A DNA stretch of 58,272 nucleotides from Bacteroidia bacterium (GCA_026391655.1 JAPLDR010000126.1:1-58272); one strand, 5' to 3'. Shown: positions 22,618-33,510, counted from the stretch's first letter. Program-made: numbers and translations. The notes: generated from the sequence alone by a model not told the origin.

Positions 22618-23877
22618 TCATTTCATTCCAAATAGAATTGGGAATCCAAATACAACAATCAATGTCCAAATCATATAAACCGGCAAATATTTTGAAATGG
22701 TATTTTCTACACTTTCAATCTCCGATTTTCTGAAATTCACTTTATATAAATCAATCATTATTAAGACAAGATTTCCAAATATCAGGATATTCGAACCCGC
22801 CACAGCAATTCTGTTTGGTGTTATTCCAAACTCAAACAGACGATAAAATATGGCCGATAAAGCAAATAAATCAATGATAAGTGTTACAGCGGTAAGAGCG
22901 AGCAAAATCATCTCACTAAAACTTTGCTTTTTATGAATTGAAGTTTCCGAAACCGAAAAGACAATGATCCCCATTACACCAAGCAGCATCACATTAAAGA
23001 CCAGCAGTAAATCCCTGTCGCTAAACAAATCTTTACCCGAAATCGGAATATGTATAAGGAAAATAATCAGCGTAATCAACACCAAAGGACTAAAAATATT
23101 GGCAATGATCGGGGCAATCTTGTTGGTTAATGTCGGATAATTGCGAATAATGTATGATGCAACGATTGGTGCCGAGACCAATCCCCAAATCGCAATATAT
23201 TCCATATAAAACTTTTCGATATGGACATCAATGGCCGAAAATAAACCAATTGTAATTCCGGTCAGAATCCCTCCGGCAATCAGTATTAAAGCTCCCAAAA
23301 TGGCTAAATCGCCATTGTACTTGATGTAATCAATCCGTTTTGTTTTATCTTTTGTATCAAAGCCGATGTAAACCAATCCGAAAATACACCACATGAGAAA
23401 CGGCAAATGGATGTATGCCAGGTTAATCGAATTACTTTCGCGATTTGAAGGTAGTAAGTTGATAAAAATGGCCGGAATAAGAAAGGCGAATAAGGTAAAA
23501 ACCAGTTTCTTACGATCAGTTATTTTATTTGTCAGGATTGAAAAAAGTGAAAGCCCGAAAAAGACAATTATTGCACCATCTTTCGCATAATAAAAGAATT
23601 CTTTTAACGAAAGGTTGAAGATTTCGGGCAGTTTGATCAGGAATCCGGTGATGGTACAAGCCACAATCAACATGATGATATCTAACCGGGACGGATTATA
23701 TACTTTCTCAGCAGGCTGATCAAACTCTAATCGTGCCTTCCAGAATCTGGCGATGTCAGTATCCTGAATCTCAGGATAAACTTGCTCAAAATCTGCCTCA
23801 AAAGACTTTTTATCTTCGCGATATAATCTTTCAAGCGCTTCGGGTTCGGTAATGTTTTCTCTGATTCTTTCTTTCAT
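22618..23877 (-). CDS. DUF4153-like polytopic membrane protein
   Basis: 419 residues. A cytosolic N-terminus of about 65 residues ('EPEALERLYREDKKSFEADFEQVYPE') is followed by about 11 membrane helices. Conserved-looking points are 'YIHLPFLMWCIFGLVYIGF' and 'ILIAGGILTGITIGLFSAIDV'. The layout fits DUF4153, a Bacteroidetes membrane family of unknown function. It starts 26 bases after the stop of the AlkD-like gene; a shared transcript is likely. Confidence 0.65.
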   Translation of the reverse strand: MKERIRENITEPEALERLYREDKKSFEADFEQVYPEIQDTDIARFWKARLEFDQPAEKVYNPSRLDIIMLIVACTITGFLIKLPEIFNLSLKEFFYYAKDGAIIVFFGLSLFSILTNKITDRKKLVFTLFAFLIPAIFINLLPSNRESNSINLAYIHLPFLMWCIFGLVYIGFDTKDKTKRIDYIKYNGDLAILGALILIAGGILTGITIGLFSAIDVHIEKFYMEYIAIWGLVSAPIVASYIIRNYPTLTNKIAPIIANIFSPLVLITLIIFLIHIPISGKDLFSDRDLLLVFNVMLLGVMGIIVFSVSETSIHKKQSFSEMILLALTAVTLIIDLFALSAIFYRLFEFGITPNRIAVAGSNILIFGNLVLIMIDLYKVNFRKSEIESVENTISKYLPVYMIWTLIVVFGFPILFGMK

Positions 23878-23903
23878 GGCAATAATATTTTGGTTTATAT
23901 CTG

Positions 23904-24617
23904 TTATTTTTCCATTGCTTTAATTTTCAATTCTGCCGGCATCTTTTCAATCGCATATCTTAAAGCTGTTCGGGGCATAATTGCTTTCTTTGACATGACG
24001 TACTCAAATACCTCCTTTTGATGCGATTTACTTGCTACTTTTAACATCCATCCATAACCTTTCTGAACCATATCCTCCTTATCCAACAGCAACAAATCGG
24101 CAATCTCAAAAATATCTTTCAAAAACTTCCCATGTCGTGCAGGGACAATCAGCGATACAGCCGAAGCACGTCGCATCCACCTGTTGGTTGACTGAGTCCA
24201 TCGCTTCAATTCGGTGATGTATTCGGGATACATCTCCAAAAACGCACCAACCGTATGATTACCCATGGCATCGCATGATGCCCAATTATTGACATATAAA
24301 TCGATCCATTCTTCAAATAATTTCAGATCATCGGGTTCATATTTTTTGCGGACATACCAGGACCAATTGCATGCGATAAACGCTTCTTCCATAACTCCCG
24401 ATTGCCACAACTCATCGCATAAATCAAAGATCCCGGCTTTTGATCTGTCCTTAATGATTTTAAAGTATTGTTTTTCTATTTGAAAGAGATTGGCACTCTT
24501 CATCCCGTAACAGCGGACGTATTCTTTAAAAAAATACTGACTGTTTTTTTGAAGCTGTTCATCACTGTTTTCTATCAGTTCTTCGCGGAGTTTTTCGATT
24601 AGATCGCTCATATACAA
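23904..24617 (-). CDS. AlkD-like DNA glycosylase (HEAT-repeat)
   Basis: 237 residues, all-helical. Trp112, Asp116 (in 'NNWASCDAMGNH') and Trp190 (in 'KGYGWMLK') have the same spacing (4 and 74) as the catalytic Trp109, Asp113 and Trp187 of Bacillus cereus AlkD. AlkD excises positively charged alkylated bases such as N3-methyladenine and N7-methylguanine without base flipping. The family end 'MPRTALRYAIEKMP' is also present. Start may be the ATG two codons on (MSDL). It is followed by a DUF4153-like gene. Confidence 0.88.
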   Translation of the reverse strand: MYMSDLIEKLREELIENSDEQLQKNSQYFFKEYVRCYGMKSANLFQIEKQYFKIIKDRSKAGIFDLCDELWQSGVMEEAFIACNWSWYVRKKYEPDDLKLFEEWIDLYVNNWASCDAMGNHTVGAFLEMYPEYITELKRWTQSTNRWMRRASAVSLIVPARHGKFLKDIFEIADLLLLDKEDMVQKGYGWMLKVASKSHQKEVFEYVMSKKAIMPRTALRYAIEKMPAELKIKAMEK

Positions 24618-24667
24618 TTAATTTTTAAATTATTGATCCTGAAATTGATGTAACAAACAATGCGTTT

Positions 24668-25711
24668 CTATTTTACTGCCTCATTCACTGCATCCCTTAT
24701 CTGCTGATAATTCTTTTGCCGGTCTTTAACGTGGATATTCTTCACAAATACGATTGCCGCATAATTACGCTGAAGATCGATCCAAGGATAGGTTCCAAAT
24801 AGCCCGTGACTGCTTACAACAGTACTATTACCCATTTTATCCTTTTCGAGAATCCATTCGCCCCAGCCATATTCGAAACCTTTTGCTTCATCAGGTGTGT
24901 AAACAACCTTCGAATGAACTGTCCGGCTCAGTTGCATGAGTTCAATTGTCTTTGGCCGGATGATTTGTTTTCCCTTAAATTCGCCTTTCTGAAGAATCAT
25001 TTGCAGGAAGTTCATATAATCGGAGGCAGTTGAAGTTGCACCACCCGATGGATTTAATGCTTTCCCTTTTGTAAAAGTGGTATTGTTCATCGCCAGCGGT
25101 TTTGCAATACGCTCCTGGAAAAGGGTTTCAAAATCCTCATGTGTGACCACTTCCAGAATACGCCCCATTATATTTAAGCCAATATTCCCATAGCTAAATA
25201 CCTCACCAGGTTTTCCCGACATCGGTTTTTTGGCAAAAAGGTTAATTTCTTCGTCCAGCGACTCTATTTTTCGTCGCTCCATAAGTGACCGGAGCGTAAT
25301 CTGTCCGCTTTCTATTCCCGAGGTATGGCTCATACACTGACTAACCGTGATATTCCCTTTTCCATACCGCGAGAAGACGGGTAAATACTTACCAACTGTA
25401 TCATCAGGAGATATCTTACCCTCATCAATAAACGTAGCGACAAGTGCAGCCGTTAACCACTTACTGCAGCTCGCAATCATTTCAGGTGTATCATGAGTGT
25501 AACTCCCCCGGTTTTTCTCAAATACAACGTGGTTATCTTTAAAAATAAGCATACATACATTCCCGCCCAATGCCTGCCTTTTCGATTCGAGCACACGAGT
25601 TAACTGATCGAATTGTTTCTGCCCTGCAGCGCTAAAATTCATCATTAAAATGAGTGCAATACCTTCCAACATCAGATGGAATCTAAACCGGGAACCAGAT
25701 ATTGTATTCAT
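24668..25711 (-). CDS. Exported serine hydrolase of the beta-lactamase/penicillin-binding fold (class C-like)
   Basis: 347 residues with an N-terminal signal. The active-site motifs are in order: SxxK as Ser81-Cys-Ser-Lys84, YxN as Tyr174-Gly-Asn176, and 'SSHGLFG' for the HxG motif. These serine enzymes act as esterases or D-amino-acid peptidases as often as beta-lactamases, so resistance should not be assumed. It belongs to the common 'serine hydrolase' group of Bacteroidetes. It lies between AlkD-like and marC genes on the same strand. Confidence 0.85.
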   Translation of the reverse strand: MNTISGSRFRFHLMLEGIALILMMNFSAAGQKQFDQLTRVLESKRQALGGNVCMLIFKDNHVVFEKNRGSYTHDTPEMIASCSKWLTAALVATFIDEGKISPDDTVGKYLPVFSRYGKGNITVSQCMSHTSGIESGQITLRSLMERRKIESLDEEINLFAKKPMSGKPGEVFSYGNIGLNIMGRILEVVTHEDFETLFQERIAKPLAMNNTTFTKGKALNPSGGATSTASDYMNFLQMILQKGEFKGKQIIRPKTIELMQLSRTVHSKVVYTPDEAKGFEYGWGEWILEKDKMGNSTVVSSHGLFGTYPWIDLQRNYAAIVFVKNIHVKDRQKNYQQIRDAVNEAVK

Positions 25712-25736
25712 GATTTTTAATTTTCACATTGTCGAA

Positions 25737-26369
25737 TTATTTCATCATTTCCTTCACGAACGGTTTTAATCCTGCAAAGAAAAATTCAACGGCAATCACC
25801 ATCATGATCAATCCCATTAGCCTTAACATGATTTTAATTCCGGTCTCGCCTAAAACCTTCATGATTGGTGATGATGCGAGCAATACAAGATAGGTGATCG
25901 TGCAAATAATCAGGACTATAACAATTAGTATTATTTTCATTGTCAGATTATTGGCATCCTGCATTAACACGATGGCATTTGTAATTGCGCCAGGACCACA
26001 CATCATCGGTATTGCCAGGGGAGTAATCGAAATATCAGTAACATGCTTCTCCATTTCCGACTCCGTAATCTTCGTATTCCCAAGCCTCGCCTGCAACATA
26101 TCTTGTCCCATGATGAAAAAAATTATCCCACCTACGATGCGCAGACTATCAACCGAAATTCCGAAAAACCGGAATAACAGTTGTCCTGTCATCGCAAAGC
26201 ATATGATTGTGAAGAAGGCAACTACGGTTGCTTTTAGAGCTGTCTTCCTTCTGTAACCCACTTCAAAGTCTTTGGTCATTGTCATAAACAAAGGCATCAC
26301 TCCAAGTGGATTAAGCAACGTAAAAAAGGAAGTAAAACAGAGCAACGCAAATGAGAGATTGTCTGACAT
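25737..26369 (-). CDS. MarC-family integral membrane protein
   Basis: 210 residues, six membrane helices. Family features include 'CFTSFFTLLNPLGVMPLFMTMT' at the start, 'FRFFGISVDSLRIVGGIIFFIMG' in the middle and 'TPLAIPMMCGPGAIT' later. MarC proteins are annotated as possible amino-acid exporters (NAAT); the original link with multiple antibiotic resistance was not upheld. The gene lies 25 bases before the serine hydrolase on the same strand. Confidence 0.88.
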   Translation of the reverse strand: MSDNLSFALLCFTSFFTLLNPLGVMPLFMTMTKDFEVGYRRKTALKATVVAFFTIICFAMTGQLLFRFFGISVDSLRIVGGIIFFIMGQDMLQARLGNTKITESEMEKHVTDISITPLAIPMMCGPGAITNAIVLMQDANNLTMKIILIVIVLIICTITYLVLLASSPIMKVLGETGIKIMLRLMGLIMMVIAVEFFFAGLKPFVKEMMK

Positions 26370-26560
26370 CGATCAAAAATAAAGGTGAATAAGGAAGTTT
26401 GGCGGTATACTGATCAATTCAGCGAACCGAATAAAAACAAAGATAATCGAAAGAATGCTACAATCTTTATTTTTCCTTTGTGCTTTCTTTTAAAACTTAA
26501 GAATAGTGGCAGAGTTTAGTTCTTTTGAACTTTATACTTTATTCTTTTGTCGTTGTAGGC

Positions 26561-26815
26561 TCACTCCTGCTTCTTTTTTTCAAGCCATTCGCCCGACTTT
26601 AGTTTTTCTTTGAATTTGAGGTAAACATCTTTACCAATAAGGATTGTTCCAGCCCAAAAACTTACCTCTCCCACCACAATAAGGATGGGAGTCAAAGCTA
26701 TTTTAACCTTTGTGTCCATTGAAAGGAAAGGAAGTGCAAATATTATCAGGAAAAACATCACCGAAATCGAAATCAGGATGATTCCCAATTTAAATTTCCA
26801 CTTTTCTTTGTCCAT
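26561..26815 (-). CDS. Small two-helix protein (transporter-suffix-domain type)
   Basis: 84 residues from the ATG at 26815; a further ATG at 26848 would add a hydrophobic 11-residue leader that does not fit the family. Two helices ('LGIILISISVMFFLIIFALPFL' and 'ALTPILIVVGEVSFWAGTILIG') are joined by a short loop, followed by a basic tail ending in 'EKLKSGEWLEKKKQE'. This is the pattern of the small 'transporter suffix domain' proteins. Role unknown. Confidence 0.65.
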   Translation of the reverse strand: MDKEKWKFKLGIILISISVMFFLIIFALPFLSMDTKVKIALTPILIVVGEVSFWAGTILIGKDVYLKFKEKLKSGEWLEKKKQE

Positions 26816-27045
26816 TATCGTTTTATTCAATAAGCAGATAACAACCATTCGTGAAAGAATGTTGCAATGTTTCTATCGCCCACAAATTTTACAATAATGG
26901 CATTCATCATAGTGTAAGAATTTAGATTTCGAAATATACCCTAAATCTACAACATTCTTGTCTTGATAAGGCTCCGGAAGCATTCGTAATACAATTTTTT
27001 TGTGTTACTTAGCGCCCTGGTTGTTATAAATATCAAATAAAATAT

Positions 27046-28425
27046 ATGTTTCTCATGCAAACAAAAAACCTTTCAACATTTGCGACGCTTCTACTGATAG
27101 TATCATCGGCATTTGGTCAGATCGGCACACGTTTTCCTTCTGAAAAAAAGGTAGTTACAGATCCGGTAACCGGAACACAGTTAACTTTTCTTACAAGCAA
27201 ACCTGCTGGTGATTCGAAAATCTACCAGACACATAATCAATGGACTGCTGATGGAAACTGGGTCATTTTCAGATCCAACAGGGTGAGGGGAGAGGCTATG
27301 GCAGTAAATGAAAAGACAGGTGTTATTGTTCAGGTAAGCGAAGGAGGCTTTACCGGGATGCTTAATGTTGCAAGAAAATCCATGAAGCTTTATTTCATGA
27401 GAAGTACTTCCAGGGAACGAGATTCAACTTTCCGCAGCAGCAGACCGGTTCAGGTAATTGAAGTTGATCTTGCAAAGTTGTTTGCTGACAGCGAAGCAGG
27501 GAAATTAAAGGCAGCATCTGAATATCAGCGTATTTGTGGCACCACTCCAGCTGAAATGGGAGCAGGGGGAGACATGGCACTCGATGGTAATGAGGAAGTT
27601 GTCTATTTTAGGGCAGGTAAATCGGAATCTGCAAAACATCTAGCTGAGGGGACAAAAATAGAATCAAATTTTGGACCAAGAAATATGGGTGCCGGACCCG
27701 CCGGACTAGGCAAAATGAATGTCAAAACTGGTGAGACTACATTTATCGTCGCTGTACCTTTTCAGATAGGTCATATCCAGACCAATCCATGGGTTCCGGG
27801 TGAGATCGTATTCTGCTGGGAGACAGGTGGCAAAGCTCCACAGCGTACATGGACAGTTATGAGCGATGGCAGCGGTTTAAGACCACTATATCCGGAGTCA
27901 GAATATGAATGGGTGACTCACGAAGCAGTCATCTCAAAAGATGAAGTTGCCATTGCAATTATGGGCCACAGGAAAGTAGGAACAGGAAAACCGAATGAAA
28001 CAAAGGCAACCGCTGAAAAACCAGCTGATCCGAAAAATCCGGGACAGGAATTAGGCTGGGGTCCCTCAGGTACACGCGAAAAACCAACAGGTCTCGGAAT
28101 CGTAAATCTCAGAACCCGTGAGATGACCATAGCCGGACAAACTCCGTCGGGCAGCGGACTCTGGCATGTAAATGGTTCATCCGATGGTCGCTGGGCAGTC
28201 GGGGACGATTTTAAAAGAGGAATTTACCTGATAGACCGACATACCCATGAGATGATATTACTTTCTGCCGGTCATAAGGAGACTTCATCTGATCACCCGC
28301 ACCCCACATTCAGTGCTGACGGAACAAAAATTGAGATACAGTCTGCAATGCTTTCAGAGGATAACAGATCAATGAATATCTGTATTATACCTGTACCGGA
28401 AGCCTGGCTGAAAAGAAAGTATTAA
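27046..28425 (+). CDS. Exported beta-propeller protein related to oligogalacturonate lyase (PL22-like)
   Basis: 459 residues. Signal peptide about 1-24; an ATG three codons on (27055) is an equal candidate. The chain is a seven-bladed propeller with WD/PD40-like repeats. The block '[21 protein letters not shown]' with '[16 protein letters not shown]' and the late '[11 protein letters not shown]' resemble the metal-binding His cluster of PL22 oligogalacturonate lyases, which cleave unsaturated pectin oligomers with a divalent metal. No SusC/SusD pair is near, so the pectin role is inferred only. Its stop overlaps the infB stop on the other strand. Confidence 0.65.
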   Translation: MFLMQTKNLSTFATLLLIVSSAFGQIGTRFPSEKKVVTDPVTGTQLTFLTSKPAGDSKIYQTHNQWTADGNWVIFRSNRVRGEAMAVNEKTGVIVQVSEGGFTGMLNVARKSMKLYFMRSTSRERDSTFRSSRPVQVIEVDLAKLFADSEAGKLKAASEYQRICGTTPAEMGAGGDMALDGNEEVVYFRAGKSESAKHLAEGTKIESNFGPRNMGAGPAGLGKMNVKTGETTFIVAVPFQIGHIQTNPWVPGEIVFCWETGGKAPQRTWTVMSDGSGLRPLYPESEYEWVTHEAVISKDEVAIAIMGHRKVGTGKPNETKATAEKPADPKNPGQELGWGPSGTREKPTGLGIVNLRTREMTIAGQTPSGSGLWHVNGSSDGRWAVGDDFKRGIYLIDRHTHEMILLSAGHKETSSDHPHPTFSADGTKIEIQSAMLSEDNRSMNICIIPVPEAWLKRKY

Positions 28426-31400
28426 TCCAATGTTTTAGCCACTTCAACCTGTTCGAAAGCTTCGATAAAATCGCCTTCTTTTAGATCATTGTATCCACGG
28501 ATATTCAAACCACATTCGTAACCTTTGGCAACGTCTTTTACATCATCCTTAAATCTTTTCAACGATTCCAGATCGCCTGTGAATACAACGATGCCGTCGC
28601 GAATCAGGCGGACCTTCGAATTTCGCAAAATCTTACCATCCCTGACAATACATCCGGCAATTGTGCCAACTTTTGTAATGTTGAATACAGTAAGAATTTC
28701 GGCGGTACCTTTGATCTCCTCCTTGATTTCAGGAGCAAGCATTCCTTCCATTGCCGATTTAACTTCGTTGATCGCATCGTAAATGATGGAATAGAGCCGG
28801 ATATCAATTCCCTCTTTTTCAGCCAGTTTTCTGGCACTCATTGAAGGTCGCACCTGGAAGCCTACAATAATTGCATTGGAAGCCGAGGCGAGCATAACAT
28901 CCGATTCGGTGATCTGTCCGACTGCCTTATGAATCACGTTCACCTGAATCTCTCCAACAGAGAGTTTGATCAGTGAGTCTGAAAGTGCTTCGATTGATCC
29001 GTCGACGTCACCCTTCACAATGATATTCAGCTCCTGGAAGTTTCCGATAGCAATCCTTCGGCCAATTTCGTCAAGTGTAATATGTTTCTGTGTACGAAGA
29101 CCCTGTTCGCGCTGTAACTGTTCACGTTTATTGGCAATCAGGCGAGCCTCACGTTCGCTCTCCATAACATTAAACTTATCTCCAGCCTGTGGAGCTCCAT
29201 TTAATCCAAGAATTAAAACCGGTTCAGCAGGACCGACACTTTCAACACGTTGATTACGTTCGTTAAACATCGCTTTGATGTGACCAAAATGAGGTCCGGC
29301 AAGTATAACATCACCAACATTTAAAGTTCCGCTTTGAACAAGAATTGTAGCCACATAACCACGTCCCTTGTCTAACGAAGATTCAATTACAGAACCTAAT
29401 GCACGTTTATTTGGATTTGCCTTCAGTTCGAGCATATCGGCTTCAAGTAATACTTTTTCGAGTAATTCAGCCACCCCTTGTCCACCTTTGGCCGATATGT
29501 CCTGCGATTGATATTTACCCCCCCAGTCTTCGACGAGGAAGTTCATATTTGCGAGTTGTTCTTTTATCTTTTCGGGGTTTGCTGCTGGTTTATCTACCTT
29601 ATTGATGGCAAATATAATCGGAACACCTGCAGCTGTAGCATGATTGATCGCCTCAATTGTTTGAGGCATTACATCGTCATCGGCTGCGACTATAATAATT
29701 ACAATATCAGTAACCTGGGCACCACGGGCACGCATAGCTGTAAAAGCTTCGTGACCCGGTGTATCAAGGAAGGTAATCTTTCGTCCACTCTCGAGAGTAA
29801 CATTATAAGCACCGATGTGCTGTGTAATTCCTCCGGCCTCACCGGCAATTACATTTGCTTTACGGATATAATCGAGAAGCGATGTTTTACCATGATCGAC
29901 GTGCCCCATTACAGTAACAATCGGAGGTCTTGCCATCAAATCATTCACATGATCTTCTTCTTCGATTATCGCTTCCTGTACTTCAACTGAGATAAACTCA
30001 ACTTTGAATCCGAATTCGTCGGCAACAACAGCCATAGTTTCGGCATCAAGACGCTGGTTAATAGAAACAAATAATCCAAGTGACATACAGGTTGCAATAA
30101 CCTTTGTTGGAGGAACATCCATCATCGAGGCCAATTCATTCACTGAAACAAATTCTGTTACCTTGATGATGCTCTTGTCAATCTCATCGCGTGCACTTTG
30201 CTCAGCCAATTTTTCACTGAAAGCAAGACGTTTATCGCGACGGTATTTTGATCCTTTGGTTTTCTGACCTTTTGTAGTCAGACGAGCTAATGTCTCTTTA
30301 ATTTGCTTCTGAACATCCTCATCTTTAACCTCCTGTTTAACAGTCGATTTCTTTTTTACTACCAGAGAAATCTTTTTCTTTAGCTTATCTGCTTTCTCCA
30401 GCTTATCCTTCGATTTTTCGAGTTTCTTTTCAGGTAATTCCACACGCTCTTTATTCTCCTTCGGAACGCGCTTTCTCTTCTTCTTATTGCGCGATTGGTG
30501 TTCTTCGAGACGGGCAGGTTTCTTTTTCTCTTCAATCGGAAGATCAATTCTGCCAATCACTGTTGGACCGCTCAGTTTTTTTCGTTCCAGTTTAAAAATC
30601 TCTTCAGTATTGTCAAGATTATTAGATAGATCATCCCTGTCTCTGAGTAACTCAATCCTTGACGGTCTCTCTTTTTCCGGACGAGACTTGCCCATTTCTT
30701 CGGAGCCCTTGCGCGAAGTTAACTTCTTTTTAATGATCTCTTTTTTAGGCTTTTCGGTGGCTTTAGCTGGGTTTAAGTCGATTTTGCCGATTACCTTTAT
30801 ACTGTTTTCAATCTGAGAACGGTTTGAAACCATCTCAGTTTTTGGCTCTGATCTTTCTGGTTCTTCCTGTTGCTCGATTACGTTAACTTTCTCAGCATCA
30901 ATTTTTTCCTCAGGAATAGGCAAAACTTCGTGTTTGTGTTTTTTTGTTTCTGCCTTCACTTGTTCGGCAGGTTGTTCTACTGGTTTCTCGATTACAGGTT
31001 TTTCTTCTTTGACTGGAATCTCAGGTTTTACTTCTTTTGGTTTTGGCTTGCGATTGATGTCTTCAAGGTCAACCTGACCGATAACTGTAATATGGGGTTT
31101 GTCAACTTCACTTGACGGAGCAGCTTCGGGTTTTGGAATTTCAGCAACTGGTTCATGTTTGGGAGTAACAGATATTGGCTCGGGTTTGCGAGTTGCGGCA
31201 ACCTGATCGGCACGTTTTTCTTCTTTATAATGGTGCAGACTATGATCCTTAATCATAATGGAGTCATCATCAGCATCAGGTTCTTCCGGCTCTTTTTTAA
31301 CTGCCTGTAAATCATCAATCGACACTGCTTCGTTTTTTGCACGGTGATGGCGAAGATTGACCTTATCCGCTTCCATTCGGGCTTCATGATCTTTCCGAAA

Positions 31401-31562
31401 TTGCTTTTCAAGAAGCTCATGCATGTCAGCCTCAATTTTTGTATTCGGATCAGTCGAGATTTTAAAACCCTGCTTATGAAGAAAATCCACTAATGTAGTG
31501 ATTCCCACGTTCAGTTCGCGAGCTATTTTACTTAATCTAGATCCTTTTTCGCCTGTAATCAT
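28422..31562 (-). CDS. infB: Translation initiation factor IF-2
   Basis: 1046 residues. The N-terminal IF2_N helix ('[20 protein letters not shown]') is followed by a very charged Lys/Glu/Pro-rich region of about 420 residues. The GTPase domain starts near residue 545 with 'GHVDHGKT', 'DTPGHEAF' and 'NKVDK'; the C-terminal domains bind fMet-tRNA. IF-2 delivers initiator tRNA to the 30S subunit. It is the last gene of rimP-nusA-infB, 66 bases after nusA. The long N-terminal region is usual for Bacteroidetes. Confidence 0.98.
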   Translation of the reverse strand: MITGEKGSRLSKIARELNVGITTLVDFLHKQGFKISTDPNTKIEADMHELLEKQFRKDHEARMEADKVNLRHHRAKNEAVSIDDLQAVKKEPEEPDADDDSIMIKDHSLHHYKEEKRADQVAATRKPEPISVTPKHEPVAEIPKPEAAPSSEVDKPHITVIGQVDLEDINRKPKPKEVKPEIPVKEEKPVIEKPVEQPAEQVKAETKKHKHEVLPIPEEKIDAEKVNVIEQQEEPERSEPKTEMVSNRSQIENSIKVIGKIDLNPAKATEKPKKEIIKKKLTSRKGSEEMGKSRPEKERPSRIELLRDRDDLSNNLDNTEEIFKLERKKLSGPTVIGRIDLPIEEKKKPARLEEHQSRNKKKRKRVPKENKERVELPEKKLEKSKDKLEKADKLKKKISLVVKKKSTVKQEVKDEDVQKQIKETLARLTTKGQKTKGSKYRRDKRLAFSEKLAEQSARDEIDKSIIKVTEFVSVNELASMMDVPPTKVIATCMSLGLFVSINQRLDAETMAVVADEFGFKVEFISVEVQEAIIEEEDHVNDLMARPPIVTVMGHVDHGKTSLLDYIRKANVIAGEAGGITQHIGAYNVTLESGRKITFLDTPGHEAFTAMRARGAQVTDIVIIIVAADDDVMPQTIEAINHATAAGVPIIFAINKVDKPAANPEKIKEQLANMNFLVEDWGGKYQSQDISAKGGQGVAELLEKVLLEADMLELKANPNKRALGSVIESSLDKGRGYVATILVQSGTLNVGDVILAGPHFGHIKAMFNERNQRVESVGPAEPVLILGLNGAPQAGDKFNVMESEREARLIANKREQLQREQGLRTQKHITLDEIGRRIAIGNFQELNIIVKGDVDGSIEALSDSLIKLSVGEIQVNVIHKAVGQITESDVMLASASNAIIVGFQVRPSMSARKLAEKEGIDIRLYSIIYDAINEVKSAMEGMLAPEIKEEIKGTAEILTVFNITKVGTIAGCIVRDGKILRNSKVRLIRDGIVVFTGDLESLKRFKDDVKDVAKGYECGLNIRGYNDLKEGDFIEAFEQVEVAKTLD

Positions 31563-31628
31563 ATCTTACCCAAACAGTTAATTTTGCTATTGTCCTACCG
31601 AGTTTATATCATTTTTTCACAAAAATAA

Positions 31629-32867
31629 TTATTCAAACTCAGTTTTAAATATTCGCAACACTTCATCGATTGTTTCTTCTTCGAGATCAGTGCGCTTGAT
31701 AAGGTCCTCACGCGAAAGGCTTAATACATTTTTAGCTGTATCGCAGCCTATAGCTTTTAGTTCGTCGATAATCCAACCTTCGATTTCATCAGAGAATTCG
31801 TCGAGGTTGACATCCTCTTCATCCACAGCTTCGCGATCGCGGTATACATCAATATCATAACCGGTAAGCTGGCTTGCCAGTTTAATATTCAGACCACCCT
31901 TTCCAATAGCCAGTGAGACTTCTTCAGGTTTCAGAAAGACCTCTGCACGGTTTTCGTTGGGATACAATTTTATTGAAGAAATCTTTGCCGGATTTAATGC
32001 CCGCTGGATATAAAGCTGCAAGTTACTCGTAAAATTGATAATATCGATATTTTCGTTCCGCAGTTCACGTACAATCCCATGAATACGAGAACCTTTCATC
32101 CCGACACAGGCGCCAACAGGATCGACCCTTTCGTCATAAGATTCAACAGCGACTTTTGCCCTTTCGCCGGGGATACGGACAATTTTTTTGATGGTAATTA
32201 ATCCGTCGAAAATTTCAGGCACTTCGAGTTCAAATAATCGCTCAAGGAAAACAGATGATGTACGTGACAAAATGATGTACGGACTGTTATTTCGCATCTC
32301 AACCCTAATAATTACCGCTCGAACACTGTCACCTTTACGGAAAAAATCGGTAGGAATCTGCTCAATCTTAGGAAGTAACAGTTCATTTCCTTCATCGTCG
32401 AGCAGAAGTAGCTCGCGCTTCCAAATCTGATAAACTTCGCCGGTTACGATTTCCCCGATTTTGTTCTTGTATTTGGTGTATACATTATCCTTCTCCAGTT
32501 CAAGAATCCGGGTAGCCAGGTTTTGGCGAAGATTAAGTATAGCTCTTCGGCCAAAATCAGAAAATTTCACTTCATCGGTTACCTCTTCACCAATATCGTA
32601 ATCATCATCGATCTTTTTCGCTTGCGAAAGGGCAATTTGAAGGTTGGGATCGGTAAATTCGGTATCTTCAACAACTGTTCGGTTACGCCAGATTTCAAAG
32701 TCTCCTTTATCAGGATTAATGATGACATCGAAATTCTCGTCAGTACCAAACTGTTTTTGAAGAACACTACGGAAAGAGTCTTCAAGAACACTCATCATGG
32801 TTGCACGGTCGATGCTCTTCAGATCTTTAAATTCCGAAAACGTGTCAATCAAATTCAGGTTGTCCAT
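31629..32867 (-). CDS. nusA: Transcription termination/antitermination factor NusA
   Basis: 412 residues. N-terminal domain (1-120, 'ALSQAKKIDDDYDIGEEV'), S1 domain ('GEIVTGEVYQIWKRELLLL'), then two KH domains ('GACVGMKGSRIHGIVREL' and 'SLAIGKGGLNIKLAS'). The C-terminal acidic part ends in a helix-hairpin-helix-like piece ('GCDTAKNVLSLSREDLIKR'). NusA binds RNA polymerase and modulates pausing and termination. The spacing to rimP is 12 bases. Confidence 0.98.
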   Translation of the reverse strand: MDNLNLIDTFSEFKDLKSIDRATMMSVLEDSFRSVLQKQFGTDENFDVIINPDKGDFEIWRNRTVVEDTEFTDPNLQIALSQAKKIDDDYDIGEEVTDEVKFSDFGRRAILNLRQNLATRILELEKDNVYTKYKNKIGEIVTGEVYQIWKRELLLLDDEGNELLLPKIEQIPTDFFRKGDSVRAVIIRVEMRNNSPYIILSRTSSVFLERLFELEVPEIFDGLITIKKIVRIPGERAKVAVESYDERVDPVGACVGMKGSRIHGIVRELRNENIDIINFTSNLQLYIQRALNPAKISSIKLYPNENRAEVFLKPEEVSLAIGKGGLNIKLASQLTGYDIDVYRDREAVDEEDVNLDEFSDEIEGWIIDELKAIGCDTAKNVLSLSREDLIKRTDLEEETIDEVLRIFKTEFE

Positions 32868-32879
32868 ATCTTCAGGATT

Positions 32880-33338
32880 TTAATTGAAAGAAATTATTAT
32901 TTTAACTGTCTTTATTTGATCAAAACTATAAGTCAACGATTTGGTTACTTCAACCTTTTTTCCGTCAACCTTTTCTTTTGAAACGATCTCTAATTCAAAA
33001 CCTGCTGAATCAGCAGATTTTAAGGTGCCTTTTTTCTTTTCACCACTTAGAGTCACTACTTCCACTTCGCCTCCGATGTTTTTGAGGTATTGACGCAAAA
33101 CTTTAAATGGTGCCGAGAGTCCCGGAGAAGAGACTTCCAACGAAAAATCTTCAATTTCCCGATCCAGACTATTCTCGATATGCCGACTGATCTGAACACA
33201 TTCTCCAACGCTTATTCCTGCATAACTGTCGACGGAAACCAAAATCTGGTTAGCTGTACCAACTGTAATATCAACGATAAACATATCATCCGACAGTACT
33301 TCTTCGAGCAGAAACTGAACCTTTTCCTTCGTTATCAT
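32880..33338 (-). CDS. rimP: Ribosome maturation factor RimP
   Basis: 152 residues from ATG 33338. Longer frames start at 33401, but that region overlaps the promoter and a leader hairpin, so the third Met ('MITKEKVQFLLEEVL') is chosen and gives the family length. Motifs 'GECVQISRHIENSLDREIEDFSLEVSSPGLSAPF' and 'KKKGTLKSADSAGFELEIV' are typical. RimP helps assemble the 30S subunit. First gene of rimP-nusA-infB. Confidence 0.95.
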   Translation of the reverse strand: MITKEKVQFLLEEVLSDDMFIVDITVGTANQILVSVDSYAGISVGECVQISRHIENSLDREIEDFSLEVSSPGLSAPFKVLRQYLKNIGGEVEVVTLSGEKKKGTLKSADSAGFELEIVSKEKVDGKKVEVTKSLTYSFDQIKTVKIIISFN

Positions 33339-33355
33339 CTTTATTATCAATAAAA

Positions 33356-33376
33356 TAGGGGACTTCATGTCCCCTA
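33356..33376 (-). promoter_or_regulatory. Leader hairpin of rimP-nusA-infB
   Basis: A perfect 8-bp stem (TAGGGGAC/GTCCCCTA) with a 5-base loop. It lies between the predicted start of transcription and the rimP ATG, 17 bases before it. No T tract follows, so it may affect translation or RNA stability and not termination. Confidence 0.55.
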
Positions 33377-33398
33377 ATCCTTCGATTATTCTCCGGTG

Positions 33399-33430
33399 CA
33401 AAAGTAAACCTTTTGTGTTAAAAAAACAAA
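33399..33430 (-). promoter_or_regulatory. Promoter of rimP-nusA-infB
   Basis: TTTG (33430-33427), a 20-base spacer and TACTTTTG (33406-33399) match the Bacteroidetes -33/-7 consensus perfectly. Transcription should begin near 33393. This supports the short rimP start. Confidence 0.75.
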
Positions 33431-33510
33431 TAAAATTTACTTGTCTTATGAATATGATTTTTTAAATGAGCAAGTTGTAATATTAGAAGATAAAAAAGCA
33501 GAACATTTCT

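Noticed and set aside
24668-25711. Antibiotic-resistance beta-lactamase
   Set aside because: The motifs define only the fold; the group includes many esterases and peptidases.
29478-29990. Plus-strand 170-codon frame inside infB
   Set aside because: Antisense to the conserved GTPase domain of IF-2; no start signal or domain.
33339-33401. Longer start of rimP
   Set aside because: The extension overlaps the -7 box and a leader hairpin and is not seen in the family.
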